Part shown: positions 17,947 to 27,726 of the stretch, piece by piece
How positions within the stretch are numbered: the stretch's first letter is position 1
Layout: each line of letters opens with the position of its first letter
From: Psychroflexus tropicus DSM 15496
Lineage (GTDB): Bacteria > Bacteroidota > Bacteroidia > Flavobacteriales > Flavobacteriaceae
Assembly: GCF_000378765.1 (NCBI RefSeq)
Contig: NZ_KB905343.1
Coordinates: 339,530-403,529 of the forward strand
DNA: 64,000 nt
Direction: 5' to 3'
The notes under the pieces: generated by a model
Told to the model about the DNA's origin: nothing
The model's database searches: none
The model's input: the letters and a program-made list of their open reading frames with translations, nothing else
Program-made: the position numbers and the translations under genes

Positions 17947-17982
17947 AGATAAACTTCTGAGTAGTCGATAACTACAAAATGT

Positions 17983-18498
17983 TTACTTATTATCGGGCGG
18001 ATAATTTTCTAGGACTTTACCTACCAGCATTCTGAAAAATTCCGCTCTTTCCTTTCCTTTGAGGTTCTCTTTGAACCTGGCTTCAACAACACCTTGCCAA
18101 AAAAGATTATTGGTCAGCCCATCAGCAAACTCTATAGTGAGTGCAATATTTCTTTTACTAGTTTGAGGTGAAATAGTTCCTCCTATTGCACCATTGTAGC
18201 CTCCAATACCCACGCCAAAATTACTATTAGAGGTTTGGTTGAACACTTCAGCGTAGTAATTGATTTTAAAATCTGGAATTAGCTTTTCTTTAAAGCCTTT
18301 AGCGGTGAGTGTATCCTGGAGAGTTTCATATATTCTATCTTCATCCAGAGGAGCAAGGCCTGAATTTTCCAAAGCATAAAAAGCAAAGGATTTATATTCA
18401 TCGAAGTCTACATCAGAGGCATAATCTGTAAAGACTTTAGGAGAACTACATGAGCTGAGTAAGATTACAATTAAAACAAAATATAGACCGGCTTTCAT
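17983..18498 (-). CDS. DUF4136 lipoprotein
   Basis: A 171-aa lipoprotein with signal peptide and lipobox LLSSC (lipidated Cys ~17). The mature part has DUF4136 features: the early DYASDVDFDEYKSFAFY, a Gly-rich loop (GVGIGGYNGAIGG) and the C-terminal LVGKVLENYPP. Periplasmic-side membrane anchoring is predicted; no molecular function is known. It follows purE on the same strand after a 55-base gap and may be read through from it. Confidence 0.85.
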   Translation of the reverse strand: MKAGLYFVLIVILLSSCSSPKVFTDYASDVDFDEYKSFAFYALENSGLAPLDEDRIYETLQDTLTAKGFKEKLIPDFKINYYAEVFNQTSNSNFGVGIGGYNGAIGGTISPQTSKRNIALTIEFADGLTNNLFWQGVVEARFKENLKGKERAEFFRMLVGKVLENYPPDNK

Positions 18499-18553
18499 TT
18501 TTTATTTGAAGTTAAAAATTTAGGTGATAATGAGATAGTTTTTTAATTAAATA

Positions 18554-19033
18554 TTAAAGCTCATCCCTCATTTTTTGAACTTTATCTTCAAGTTTATCCA
18601 TATAATCTAGCAGTTCTCTTCTAATGTTATGATCTTTAACTCCTATGATTTGAGCTGCTAAAATTCCTGCATTTTTAGCGCCATCCAAAGCAACTGTCGC
18701 TACAGGAACTCCACCAGGCATTTGTAGAATAGAAAGAATAGAATCCCAGCCATCTATGGAATTACTTGATTTTACAGGCACACCAATGACAGGAATAGGG
18801 GTCAAGGATGCGACCATGCCTGGTAAGTGAGCAGCACCTCCGGCTCCAGCAATTATAACATCAATATCATTATGATGCGCATTTTTTCCAAATTCCATCA
18901 TGTATTCCGGGGTGCGGTGTGCAGAAACTATGTCTACTTCTGTCTCTATATTAAAGTCTTTTAGGATATCGATAGCCTCTTGCATGACAGGGAGGTCGCT
19001 TTTGCTTCCCATGATTACGGCAACTTTATTCAT
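18554..19033 (-). CDS. purE: N5-carboxyaminoimidazole ribonucleotide mutase
   Basis: Class I PurE, moving the carboxylate of N5-CAIR to give CAIR in purine synthesis. The 159-aa chain has the N-terminal IMGSKSDLPVMQEA, the SAHRTPE motif (~residue 42) and AGAGGAAHLPGMVASLTPIPVIGVP, all diagnostic. It lies 4 bases after purK on the same strand, so the two pathway partners are translated from one mRNA. Confidence 0.98.
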   Translation of the reverse strand: MNKVAVIMGSKSDLPVMQEAIDILKDFNIETEVDIVSAHRTPEYMMEFGKNAHHNDIDVIIAGAGGAAHLPGMVASLTPIPVIGVPVKSSNSIDGWDSILSILQMPGGVPVATVALDGAKNAGILAAQIIGVKDHNIRRELLDYMDKLEDKVQKMRDEL

Positions 19034-19037
19034 AATG

Positions 19038-20198
19038 TTAAGATTTTGATATAACTTTTATGGTTGATTTGACTTGTTCTGCAATGCTTCGAGCCTCATT
19101 TAGTACGGGATGAATAATATTGACGTGCCCCATTTTTCTAAAAGGTCTGGTTTCTTTTTTACCATAAATATGGGGAGTTACTCCCGGCATCTTCATGATT
19201 TCTTCAATACCATCATAAATAACTTCTCCTTTATGGTTCTCATCACCTACAAGGTTGACCATTACCGAATTAGATTTGTTTTCTGTACTGCCTAATGGTA
19301 AATTTAAAATAGCTCTTATGTGCTGTTCAAACTGATTTGTAAAACTTGCTTCAATGCTAAAATGTCCGCTATTATGGGGTCTAGGAGCTACTTCATTCAC
19401 CAAAACGTCACCGGTGATGGTGATGAACATTTCTACTGCCAGTAACCCAACATGTTCAAATCGGCTTGAAACGAGATGAGCCAATTCCCTTGCTTTTCTA
19501 GCTGTTTCTTTTTCGATTCTTGCGGGGCATAAAACATATTCTACCTGGTTGGCTTCAGGATGAAATTCCATTTCGACTACTGGATAGGTTTTAATTTCTC
19601 CAGAAGCACTCCTGGCGACGATAACTGCTATTTCCTTTTCAAAATTTATTAGGCTTTCCACAATACATTCTACATCAGGAATTTTATTCAGGTCAGTTTC
19701 AGTTTTTATGACACTTACACCTTTGCCATCATAACCTCCTGTCGTGCTTTTCCAGACAAAAGGAAGAGTTATTTCGCCTTTAGATAATTTTTGCTTTAGT
19801 GAGTTTTTATCAGAAATCATATAGAAATCAGCAGTAGGAATGGTGTTGGAATGATAAAACTGTTTTTGAACACCTTTGTTTTGAATCTTCTCAAGGGTTG
19901 AAGCTGAAGGGTATACTTTTTTACCCAATGCTTCAAGTTCTTTTAGTGCTTCAATGTTAATAGACTCTATTTCGAAAGTGAGTATGTCCACTTGTTTTCC
20001 AAATTCAACAACCTTATCGTAGTTCATGAGATCTCCTACTTGAAAATGATCACAGGCTATTCTTGAAGGTGCTTCTGGGCTTGGATCCATGACGTAGGTT
20101 TGAATATCAAACTTTCTGGTGTCGTATAGCATCATTTTGCCTAGCTGACCACCGCCGAGTATTCCTAATTTGAAATTTGAAGAAAAATAATGTTTCAT
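19038..20198 (-). CDS. purK: N5-carboxyaminoimidazole ribonucleotide synthase
   Basis: ATP-grasp ligase that carboxylates AIR with bicarbonate. The 386-aa protein begins with the dinucleotide-like loop LGILGGGQLGKMML, then GGYDGKGVSVI (ATP-grasp loop), ECIVESLINFEKEIAVIVAR and the metal-binding NEVAPRPHNSGHFSIEA. It is the first gene of a purK-purE unit transcribed away from the divergent histidine kinase gene. Confidence 0.97.
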   Translation of the reverse strand: MKHYFSSNFKLGILGGGQLGKMMLYDTRKFDIQTYVMDPSPEAPSRIACDHFQVGDLMNYDKVVEFGKQVDILTFEIESINIEALKELEALGKKVYPSASTLEKIQNKGVQKQFYHSNTIPTADFYMISDKNSLKQKLSKGEITLPFVWKSTTGGYDGKGVSVIKTETDLNKIPDVECIVESLINFEKEIAVIVARSASGEIKTYPVVEMEFHPEANQVEYVLCPARIEKETARKARELAHLVSSRFEHVGLLAVEMFITITGDVLVNEVAPRPHNSGHFSIEASFTNQFEQHIRAILNLPLGSTENKSNSVMVNLVGDENHKGEVIYDGIEEIMKMPGVTPHIYGKKETRPFRKMGHVNIIHPVLNEARSIAEQVKSTIKVISKS

Positions 20199-20314
20199 CT
20201 TACGAAAATAATAGATTTAAAGACTGGACTACAGTAATTCTAAAATATTTTCATTTTTAGCCGGTTAATATTAAAGTTGTTAGTTTTTGATTATACTTAC
20301 AGTAATTTTCTAAT

Positions 20315-21463
20315 ATGAAATTTTTTGAAAGTACAGTTAAGGTTAGATATTTTATCCTTTTTGTTTCGGTAATTGTCATAGGGATTGTGGTGTGGAATAT
20401 CTCAGTCTTTTATGAAGGAATTAAAAAGGAAGAACGTGAGAAAATGAGAATATGGTCTTCCGCTCAGGCTTCCATCGGTAAAGCCGGTGAAGAACAAGAC
20501 TTAAATCTTGAACTAGAAATCATAAATTCTGTCAATAATATTCCAATGTTTATCGTTACTGAAAATGGTAAATTTCAGGAAACAAACAATATTCCAGAGC
20601 CTATTGTAAATGACTCTCTAAAACTAAGGCAGTTTTTTGAGTCTGTAAATGGGCAAAATGAACCAATTATTATTGATTTGGGTGATGCCGGACAACAGTA
20701 TCTATATTATGGAGACTCTTCTACGCTCACCAAAATCAAATACTATCCCTTTGTTCTTTTATTGATAGTGTTTCTCCTATTAGGCATCATTTATGTCTAC
20801 TACATCACTTCAAAAAACAGCGAAAAAAATATGTTATGGGCAGGAATGGCTAAAGAAACTGCTCATCAAATAGGAACCCCACTTTCTTCTTTAGTAGGTT
20901 GGATGGAAATTTTAAGATCAGAGAATGTTAATCCTGAGTATATCCTTGAAATAGAGAAAGACATCAATAGGCTGAAAACCATCACAGAACGCTTCTCTAA
21001 AGTTGGTTCCAATTTAGCGCTAGAGCGTTCAAGCTTAAATGTGGCTGTCGAAAATTCATATAATTACCTAAAGCATAGAAGCTCTAAATTGATTCAATTT
21101 TCGATTGACTTACCCGATCAAGATTTATATTGTAAACTCAACCCTACATTGCTTAGTTGGACCATAGAAAACTTGACTAAAAATGCAATTGATGCCATGA
21201 AGGGTAGAGGACAACTTAAAATCTCCCTATGTGAAGATAAAAAGACCTATAATATTCATGTGAGCGATACCGGTAAAGGCCTTCCAGCATCGAAGTTTAA
21301 GACTATTTTTAAACCTGGCTATTCAACCAAAGAAAGAGGCTGGGGTCTAGGTCTATCTTTATCGAAGCGCATAATCGAAGATTATCATTTTGGTAAGATA
21401 AAGGTACTTTCCAGCTCTCCAGAAGCAGGAACTACGTTCGAAATTCAACTTCCAAAGGCTTAA
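20315..21463 (+). CDS. Membrane sensor histidine kinase (orphan)
   Basis: A 382-aa kinase with an N-terminal membrane helix (~11-32), a ~110-residue extracytoplasmic sensor region, a second helix (~146-168) and a cytoplasmic kinase core. The phospho-acceptor box is AKETAHQIGTPLSSLVGW (~residue 185), followed by N box LTKNAIDAM, G1 DTGKGLP and G2 GWGLGLSL. No response regulator is adjacent: purK is divergent and obg converges, so its partner must be elsewhere. The ligand is unknown. This lone kinase next to purine and obg genes is known in other Flavobacteria, as far as I recall. Confidence 0.92.
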   Translation: MKFFESTVKVRYFILFVSVIVIGIVVWNISVFYEGIKKEEREKMRIWSSAQASIGKAGEEQDLNLELEIINSVNNIPMFIVTENGKFQETNNIPEPIVNDSLKLRQFFESVNGQNEPIIIDLGDAGQQYLYYGDSSTLTKIKYYPFVLLLIVFLLLGIIYVYYITSKNSEKNMLWAGMAKETAHQIGTPLSSLVGWMEILRSENVNPEYILEIEKDINRLKTITERFSKVGSNLALERSSLNVAVENSYNYLKHRSSKLIQFSIDLPDQDLYCKLNPTLLSWTIENLTKNAIDAMKGRGQLKISLCEDKKTYNIHVSDTGKGLPASKFKTIFKPGYSTKERGWGLGLSLSKRIIEDYHFGKIKVLSSSPEAGTTFEIQLPKA

Positions 21464-21465
21464 CC

Positions 21466-22476
21466 TTATTCTTTATCATCGTTGAGTGTTTTCCAAAGTA
21501 AATCTTTTAATGGCTGTAACCCCTGCTGTGCAATCGAAGAAATAAAGACATGGGGAATATGGTCAAAAGCATTTTCAATTTCTTCTGCTAATTCCGTTTT
21601 CAGTTCCTCGTCCAGAAGATCAGCTTTAGATATAGCAATCACTCTGGATTTATCTAATAATTCTGGATTGTATCGCCTCAATTCGTCCAAAAGAATTTCA
21701 TACTGTTGCTTTATATCCTGAGCATCTGCAGGAATAAGAAACAAGAGAGTTGAGTTTCTTTCGATATGTCTTAAAAATCGGTAGCCAAGACCTTTGCCCT
21801 CGGCAGCTCCTTCTATAATTCCTGGAATATCTGCAACAACAAAGGTTTTATAATCTCTGTATTTTACAATGCCTAAATTGGGCTTGAGCGTTGTAAACTC
21901 ATAGTTGGCGATCTTAGGCTTAGCCGCTGTAATGACAGAAAGCAAAGTGGATTTTCCTGCATTTGGAAATCCTACTAAGCCTACATCTGCTAGAAGCTTT
22001 AACTCTAAGGTGACATCTTTCTCTTCACCAGGTATTCCAGGCTGAGCAAATCTTGGTGTTTGGTTAGTAGAACTCTTAAAGTGAGCGTTACCTTTACCAC
22101 CCATACCCCCTTCTACTGCAATATATTCCTCACCATGCTCTGTCATTTCTTTAATGACCTCATTGGTATTGGTATCCCTTAAAACAGTCCCTAAGGGAAC
22201 CTCAATATACTGATCTTCACCTTCAGCCCCTGTACTGGTTTGCTTGCTTCCGTGCTCTCCATGGGTCGCTTTGATATGTCTTTTAAACTTTAAATGAAAA
22301 AGCGTCCAAAGATCTTTATTAGCTTTAAATATGATATGGCCTCCACGGCCTCCATCTCCTCCGTCTGGACCACCTTTAGGGATATATTTCTCCCGTCTTA
22401 AGTGCGCTGATCCTTTTCCACCATTACCAGATTTTAAATGGAGTTTTATGTAGTCTACAAAATTTCCTTCAGTCAT
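21466..22476 (-). CDS. obg: GTPase Obg
   Basis: Essential ribosome-associated GTPase. The 336-aa protein has the Gly-rich N-terminal Obg fold ([20 protein letters not shown] and [11 protein letters not shown]), then a G domain with G1 [10 protein letters not shown] (~165), G3 [17 protein letters not shown]4 SKAD and G5 SSIA. It lacks the C-terminal OCT domain found in Bacillus Obg. Downstream of adk on the same strand by 22 bases, it belongs to an hpt-adk-obg unit. Confidence 0.98.
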   Translation of the reverse strand: MTEGNFVDYIKLHLKSGNGGKGSAHLRREKYIPKGGPDGGDGGRGGHIIFKANKDLWTLFHLKFKRHIKATHGEHGSKQTSTGAEGEDQYIEVPLGTVLRDTNTNEVIKEMTEHGEEYIAVEGGMGGKGNAHFKSSTNQTPRFAQPGIPGEEKDVTLELKLLADVGLVGFPNAGKSTLLSVITAAKPKIANYEFTTLKPNLGIVKYRDYKTFVVADIPGIIEGAAEGKGLGYRFLRHIERNSTLLFLIPADAQDIKQQYEILLDELRRYNPELLDKSRVIAISKADLLDEELKTELAEEIENAFDHIPHVFISSIAQQGLQPLKDLLWKTLNDDKE

Positions 22477-22498
22477 AGTATTAAGCTAAGTGCTGTAT

Positions 22499-23071
22499 TC
22501 ATAATGTGTCAATCACTTTACTGATGCGGTCGGTGATTTCAGAAATAGAACCAACGCCGTCTACACCGTAATATTTATTCTCTTTTTTATAAAACTCTTT
22601 TAGAACTTCTGTTTCGTTGTAATAAACTTTTATTCTATTTCTGATAATGTCTTCGTTCGCATCATCTTTTCTTCCGGATGTTTTACCGCGTTTCAATAGG
22701 CGATTTACCAAAATTTCATCATCTACTTCTAAAGCGATCATAGCATTAATTTGAGAATTTTTAGAAGCCATCAGTTCATTCAATGAGACTGCCTGAGCTT
22801 CAGTTCTAGGGAAACCGTCAAATATAAAGCCTTTACTTTCTAAGTGCTGTTCCACTTTAGCATTCAGCATTTTGATAGTGACTTCATCAGGAACCAGGGC
22901 ACCTTTATCGATATAAGATTTAGCCAATAAGCCTAATTCAGTCTGGTTTTTAATGTTGTAACGAAATAAATCTCCGGTAGAAATATGCTTGAGATTATAC
23001 TTTTCTTTAAGATGTTCTGCCTGGGTTCCTTTTCCTGCCCCGGGAGGGCCAAAGAGCACTATATTAATCAT
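22499..23071 (-). CDS. adk: Adenylate kinase
   Basis: Interconverts ATP plus AMP and two ADP. The 190-aa chain has the P-loop GPPGAGKGTQ at residues 8-17, the AMP-binding STGDLFRYNI and DGFPRTEAQA, and a short LID segment (RLLKRGKTSGRKDD), giving the short form usual in Bacteroidota rather than the ~215-aa E. coli form. It overlaps the 3' end of hpt by 8 bases, so the two are translationally coupled. Confidence 0.98.
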   Translation of the reverse strand: MINIVLFGPPGAGKGTQAEHLKEKYNLKHISTGDLFRYNIKNQTELGLLAKSYIDKGALVPDEVTIKMLNAKVEQHLESKGFIFDGFPRTEAQAVSLNELMASKNSQINAMIALEVDDEILVNRLLKRGKTSGRKDDANEDIIRNRIKVYYNETEVLKEFYKKENKYYGVDGVGSISEITDRISKVIDTL

Positions 23072-23603
23072 TTAAGTTCGGTTTTAATTGGTATATTTCT
23101 GAGAGGTTTCTGCCTAAACCATTATAATCCAGACCGTAGCCTACAATAAATTTATTTGGTATTTCTAAGCCTATATAATCGATAGGGAGTGATTTTAAAT
23201 AAGCTTCAGGTTTAAAAAATAAACTTGCTATCTTATAAGAGGCCACTTGTTCTGTCTTCAATACATCTACAATATGTTCTAAGGTGTGACCAGTGTCTAC
23301 AATATCTTCGACAACTATCACATCTTTTCCTTCCAGATTGCCGGCACCAAGTAAAGTGTTGATATTCTGAGTTGAAGAGGTACCTTCGTAGGAAGCCAGT
23401 TTGGTGAAGCTTATTTCACAATCACCTTTGTAAAACTTCATGAGATCCGATAAAAACATAAAGGCTCCATTTAAGATTCCTAAAAACACTGGGGTTTTAG
23501 ATTGATAATCTGAATAAATGTGTTCAGCTATAATTTTTACCGAAGATTCTATTGCCTGTTGATCAAGATAAGGTTCAAATTCCAAATCGTGAAGCTTCAC
23601 CAT
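23064..23603 (-). CDS. hpt: Hypoxanthine phosphoribosyltransferase
   Basis: Purine salvage enzyme, hypoxanthine or guanine plus PRPP to IMP or GMP. The 179-aa protein has the PRPP motif VIVVEDIVDTGHTLEHI (~90-106), the flexible loop ASYEGTSSTQN and the C-terminal DYIGLEIPNKFIVGYGLDYN. The frame opens at a TTG at 23627, but that codon lies inside the -7 element, so the start is the ATG at 23603 (or 23609). First gene of hpt-adk-obg. Confidence 0.96.
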   Translation of the reverse strand: MVKLHDLEFEPYLDQQAIESSVKIIAEHIYSDYQSKTPVFLGILNGAFMFLSDLMKFYKGDCEISFTKLASYEGTSSTQNINTLLGAGNLEGKDVIVVEDIVDTGHTLEHIVDVLKTEQVASYKIASLFFKPEAYLKSLPIDYIGLEIPNKFIVGYGLDYNGLGRNLSEIYQLKPNLND

Positions 23604-23624
23604 GGTCATAAATTTTATGAACCG

Positions 23625-23632
23625 CAAATATA
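23625..23632 (-). promoter_or_regulatory. -7 promoter element of the hpt-adk-obg unit
   Basis: On the minus strand this reads TATATTTG, an exact TAnnTTTG element about 20 bases upstream of the hpt ATG. Confidence 0.65.
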
Positions 23633-23670
23633 AGGATTCATTGCCTATTAGATGAGAATGTGATAGCTAA

Positions 23671-23707
23671 ATAAAAAACTCCCTTCTTAGTTTATAAGAA
23701 GGGAGTT
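23671..23707 (-). terminator. Rho-independent terminator of the DegP/Q protease gene
   Basis: Perfect 13-bp stem AACTCCCTTCTTA / TAAGAAGGGAGTT with a 5-base loop; on the minus strand it is followed by a T-rich tail. It lies 25 bases past the protease stop and insulates hpt. Confidence 0.9.
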
Positions 23708-23731
23708 AATACATCTAAAAGCCTTATTACT

Positions 23732-25138
23732 CTATCTAAACACATAGGTTTTTTCTTGTCCATTAGGGCTTAGAAAGGTGACCAGCATGGGTTCATCAGA
23801 ATTTCTTGAAGTTATGATAGATTTGACGTCATCTATAGAGTTGACTTCTTTTTCATCAATTTTAGTGATTAGAAGTCCGCTCAAATCAGATTTTGTGAAA
23901 CTGCTAGACATGGTTTTATTGATGAGAACACCAGACTCAGCTCCATATCTTTTTAAGTCGTCTTTAGAAATATCAATGACTTCTACACCTATTTCTTCAA
24001 TTTGGTAGACTTCAAAGATGTCGAGAACTACATCTGTTTTTTTCATATTATTATTTCTGATGAAGTTAACAGAGACTGTTTCACCTGGGTTTTTAGAATT
24101 TAAATACCCAGTCATATCTGAAAATTTTCTAATTTTAATATCGTCTATAGCGGTGATGATATCTCCTTCTTTAAGCCCAGCCACAGAAGCTCCACTTTCA
24201 GGATCAACACTACCGATATAAAAACCTTGAGTATTGTCGACCTCTAGCTGCTTTGCCATTTCACCATTGAGTTCACTTCCTCTAACCCCTAAAATTGCTT
24301 TTCTTACATTGCCAAATTCTAAGAGATCATCAACGATTTTTTTCGCATTATTACTGGGTATTGCAAACGAATAGCCTATAAAAGATCCAGTTTGCGAAGT
24401 GATGGCTGTGTTAATCCCAATCAGTTCTCCACGAGTATTTACCAATGCGCCACCACTGTTTCCTGGATTAACAGCGGCATCGGTTTGAATGAAAGATTGG
24501 AAATTGCGATCAGATTTACCTAAATCACGAGCCTTTGCACTTACAATACCTGCGGTTACCGTAGAGGTAAGATTGAACGGATTTCCTACGGCTAGAACCC
24601 ATTCCCCGATTTGAACATTATTGGAATCTCCAAATGGCAGGTAGTCCAGGTTGGAGGCGTCAATTTTGAGTAAAGCGATATCGTTGTCTGGCGCAGTACC
24701 TAATACTTCAGCGACATAAGTTTTATTGTCATTTAAAGTGACCTGTACTTCTGCTGCACCTTTTATGACATGATTGTTGGTGACGATGAGGCCGTCTGGG
24801 CTCAAAATAACACCGGACCCCGCCCCGCGTATGGCCTTTTGAGTTTCACCGCTTCCATAGAAGTATTCGAATGCATTTCTGGCTTGTCGGGTTACTGTCA
24901 CATTTTTAACGTGAACTACAGCATTGACGGTTCTTTCTGCGGCTTCTGTAAAGTTTGAATTAGCATCATCAGCATAATATGAAGCTAATTGAGTTGAGGC
25001 TTGACTGGCCTCAGTTGCCCAAGGCGTTTGGTATTCCTGAGAGTTCACTTCCTCTTGCTCAAGATACAAATGATAGCCTCCTAAACTTAGTGCGCTAGCA
25101 CATAAAGCGATTGTAAACAATTGAATGCTTTTTTTCAT
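23732..25138 (-). CDS. DegP/DegQ (HtrA) family periplasmic serine protease
   Basis: A 468-aa protein with an N-terminal signal/anchor helix (IQLFTIALCASALSLGGYHL). The trypsin-like domain shows the triad His in IVTNNHVIKGA, Asp in PDNDIALLKI and Ser in AAVNPGNSGGALV. Two PDZ domains follow: one around IGSVDPESGASVAGLKEGDIITAI and a shorter C-terminal one around LLITKIDEKEVNSIDDVKSII. Its role is quality control of misfolded envelope proteins. It diverges from dapF and has its own terminator; no clear TAnnTTTG was seen upstream. Confidence 0.95.
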   Translation of the reverse strand: MKKSIQLFTIALCASALSLGGYHLYLEQEEVNSQEYQTPWATEASQASTQLASYYADDANSNFTEAAERTVNAVVHVKNVTVTRQARNAFEYFYGSGETQKAIRGAGSGVILSPDGLIVTNNHVIKGAAEVQVTLNDNKTYVAEVLGTAPDNDIALLKIDASNLDYLPFGDSNNVQIGEWVLAVGNPFNLTSTVTAGIVSAKARDLGKSDRNFQSFIQTDAAVNPGNSGGALVNTRGELIGINTAITSQTGSFIGYSFAIPSNNAKKIVDDLLEFGNVRKAILGVRGSELNGEMAKQLEVDNTQGFYIGSVDPESGASVAGLKEGDIITAIDDIKIRKFSDMTGYLNSKNPGETVSVNFIRNNNMKKTDVVLDIFEVYQIEEIGVEVIDISKDDLKRYGAESGVLINKTMSSSFTKSDLSGLLITKIDEKEVNSIDDVKSIITSRNSDEPMLVTFLSPNGQEKTYVFR

Positions 25139-25234
25139 TTTTATTGTTTTTTTTATTTGAAATTAATTTTTAAACTATTGACTAAAAATATTTTTAACCG
25201 ATTTTTAACCCCTATGTCTCCTGTAATAATTCAT

Positions 25235-25242
25235 TATATTTG
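25235..25242 (+). promoter_or_regulatory. -7 promoter element of the dapF-GNAT-mltG unit
   Basis: TATATTTG lies 19 bases before the dapF ATG in the divergent protease-dapF space. Confidence 0.65.
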
Positions 25243-25261
25243 CAAATTCTAAACCTAACTG

Positions 25262-26053
25262 ATGGATTTACATTTCTTTAAATACCAAGGCACAGGAAAC
25301 GATTTTGTAATCATCGATAACAGAAAAAAAAGTTTCAAAAACAATACCAAATTGATACAAAAGATTTGTGACAGGCGTTTTGGTGTTGGAGCAGACGGGT
25401 TTATTTTGTTAGAAGAATCCTCGATGGATCTATGTGATTTTAAGATGGTTTATTTCAATGCTGATGGAAATGAAAGCAGCATGTGTGGCAACGGTGGTCG
25501 TTGTATCGTAGCTTTTGCAAAGCACCTAGGCATCATAAATTCTGAGACTACCTTTGAAGCTGTAGACGGACTGCATTCTGCTATTATAAAAGGTGATTCT
25601 GTAAATTTAAAAATGGTAGATGTTCCAACAGTTAATATTAGTAAGGATGCTTGTTTTCTGGATACGGGATCTCCACATCATGTCACTTTTGTGGACGATA
25701 TAGATGATTTTGATGTGTTCACTCAGGGAAGGAGAATTAGGAATTTACCCAACTATGATACCATCAATGGAACAAACGTCAATTTTCTACAAGTTAAAAA
25801 CGGCGTTGTTCAGGTAAGAACCTACGAGAGAGGAGTTGAAGATGAAACCTTTTCGTGTGGTACTGGTGTAACAGCCGCAGCAATTACTGCAAAAATGTCT
25901 AATAAGATTGAGGATGTTCCGGTAAAGGTCTCCACAAAGGGTGGAAACCTCGAGGTTGATTTTGAGATAGAAGGTTTAAATGCTGTAAAAAATATATGGC
26001 TAAAAGGGCCAACAGAATTTGTATTTGAAGGAGACTACTATGATAAAACTTAA
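25262..26053 (+). CDS. dapF: Diaminopimelate epimerase
   Basis: Converts LL- to meso-diaminopimelate for lysine and peptidoglycan. The 263-aa chain has the N-terminal KYQGTGNDFVIIDN, the two catalytic cysteines in SSMCGNGGRC (~76) and FSCGTGVTAAA (~200), and RTYERGVEDET. Its 3' end overlaps the GNAT gene by 14 bases, so the unit couples it to mltG, another cell-wall enzyme. Confidence 0.98.
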   Translation: MDLHFFKYQGTGNDFVIIDNRKKSFKNNTKLIQKICDRRFGVGADGFILLEESSMDLCDFKMVYFNADGNESSMCGNGGRCIVAFAKHLGIINSETTFEAVDGLHSAIIKGDSVNLKMVDVPTVNISKDACFLDTGSPHHVTFVDDIDDFDVFTQGRRIRNLPNYDTINGTNVNFLQVKNGVVQVRTYERGVEDETFSCGTGVTAAAITAKMSNKIEDVPVKVSTKGGNLEVDFEIEGLNAVKNIWLKGPTEFVFEGDYYDKT

Positions 26054-26567
26054 AAGTTCCCATATCCTGCTTAGAGCTTTAACTACAGAAGATCTTGATT
26101 TTCTGGAGTTGGTTGAAAATGATGAGCATTTGTGGTACTTAAGTGATACACTTCAACCCTTTTCTAGACCTATATTAAAAGAGTATCTGGATAATTCTCA
26201 TAAAGATATTTATGAAGCTAAACAAATGCGTTTGGTCATCGCGCTCCATAACAAACAGCCCATAGGTTTTATCGATCTTTACGATTTCGATCCTAAAAAT
26301 AAAAGAGCAGGTTTAGGCATTATTATTCTTGAAGATTACCAGTCTAAAGGTTATGGTACCGAAGCTTTAGAGTTAATGCTGGATTATGCCTATGATGTAT
26401 TGGATCTTCATCAACTTTTTGCCTCTATTATTGAAGAAAATAAAAGAAGCCTGAAACTTTTTAAGAGCTTTGGATTTGAAATTATTGGTTTAAAAAAGGA
26501 TTGGCGATATAATTCAGGACACTTCCAGAGTGAATATTTATTACAAAAAATCGAAAATGTACATTAA
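26040..26567 (+). CDS. GNAT family N-acetyltransferase (RimJ/RimL-like)
   Basis: A 175-aa acetyltransferase of the family including ribosomal-protein and spermidine acetyltransferases. The acetyl-CoA loop is seen as EDYQSKGYGTEAL, followed by a helix and the FASIIEENKRSLKLFKSFGF segment typical of the fold. The substrate is unknown. The frame extends upstream, but the ATG at 26040 inside the dapF 3' end gives MIKLKSSHILLRAL, the usual N terminus. It overlaps mltG by 11 bases. Confidence 0.9.
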   Translation: MIKLKSSHILLRALTTEDLDFLELVENDEHLWYLSDTLQPFSRPILKEYLDNSHKDIYEAKQMRLVIALHNKQPIGFIDLYDFDPKNKRAGLGIIILEDYQSKGYGTEALELMLDYAYDVLDLHQLFASIIEENKRSLKLFKSFGFEIIGLKKDWRYNSGHFQSEYLLQKIENVH

Positions 26568-27600
26568 AAAAATTTTAATCGCAGCCTCTGTGGTTGGACT
26601 TCTTGTTTTAGGGGGGGTAAGTATTTACATCTACAACGTTATTTTTTCACCCAACACCGCCTTTGAATCTGAAACCCAGTCTTTATATATTTCTACCGGA
26701 AGCACACTCCAGGACGTGGTAAACCAAATACACCCCTACATTCAGGATACCGACGACTTTATAACTGTAGCTAAAAAAAAGGGATATGCGTCTAATGTTA
26801 AATCAGGCCATTTTGTGATTAAAAAGGGTATGAATAACAATGAAATTATCAACACATTGAGATCCAGAAATATTCCTATCAAGGTTAGCTTTAATAATCA
26901 ACATAGATTAGAAAATCTTGCTGGAAGAGTGGCAGAACAAGTTGAAGCCGATAGTCTTGAGCTTTTATCTGCTATGGTATCGCCTTCATTTCTAGATTCT
27001 TTGGAGGTTTCAGCGTTGGAAAGTTTAAAATATTATATTCCAAACACCTACGAGTTTTATTGGGATACATCAGGTAAAGAATTCAGAGACAGAATGGTGA
27101 GGTATTATCATGAATTCTGGAATGAATCCCGACGAAAAAAAGCTGAAAAAGCCAATTTGTCTCCTTTTGAAGTGATGTCATTAGCGGCTATTGTTCAAAA
27201 AGAAACTGCTAAGGTAGAAGAACGACCAAGAGTTGCGGGTGTTTACCTCAATCGTTTAAAACGCGGCATCAAACTCCAGGCAGATCCTACCGTTATTTTT
27301 GCAATTCAAAACCAAAATCAGGATTTTGAAACTCCTATTAAACGGGTTTTGTACAAAGATTTAGAATTAGATTCTCCGTATAATACTTATAAATATAAGG
27401 GAGTTCCTCCAGGTCTAATTGCTATGCCAGATTTATCTTCAATTAAGGCCGTTCTTAATGCAGAATCCCATGACTACTTATATTTTGCCGCCGATGTAGA
27501 AAACCCTGGTTACCATAAGTTTGCAAAAACTCTAGCCCAACATAATAGAAATGCAAGAGCATATCAAAACTGGGTCAATAAACAAAAGATCTATAGATAA
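26557..27600 (+). CDS. mltG: Endolytic murein transglycosylase MltG
   Basis: A 347-aa YceG-family enzyme with an N-terminal inner-membrane helix (~6-27), a LysM-like region, and the catalytic domain with SLAAIVQKETAKVEERPRVA, containing the conserved Glu, and YLNRLKRGIKLQADPTVIF. The C-terminal YNTYKYKGVPPGLI and NPGYHKFAKTLAQHN are also standard. It cuts nascent glycan strands and sets their length. The start at 26557 overlaps the GNAT stop; the terminal tail ends the dapF unit. Confidence 0.96.
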   Translation: MYIKKILIAASVVGLLVLGGVSIYIYNVIFSPNTAFESETQSLYISTGSTLQDVVNQIHPYIQDTDDFITVAKKKGYASNVKSGHFVIKKGMNNNEIINTLRSRNIPIKVSFNNQHRLENLAGRVAEQVEADSLELLSAMVSPSFLDSLEVSALESLKYYIPNTYEFYWDTSGKEFRDRMVRYYHEFWNESRRKKAEKANLSPFEVMSLAAIVQKETAKVEERPRVAGVYLNRLKRGIKLQADPTVIFAIQNQNQDFETPIKRVLYKDLELDSPYNTYKYKGVPPGLIAMPDLSSIKAVLNAESHDYLYFAADVENPGYHKFAKTLAQHNRNARAYQNWVNKQKIYR

Positions 27601-27726
27601 GAGTGTTATTTTTGAGAGTCAATCCCGTGCCTTGTGGATCTTAATATTAGCTTTCGCTTAAGGTAAAAGAAGTTAACTTGGTGTTTTTCAATAATCATTT
27701 AGAATCAAAAAGGGTTAATGTCAATT

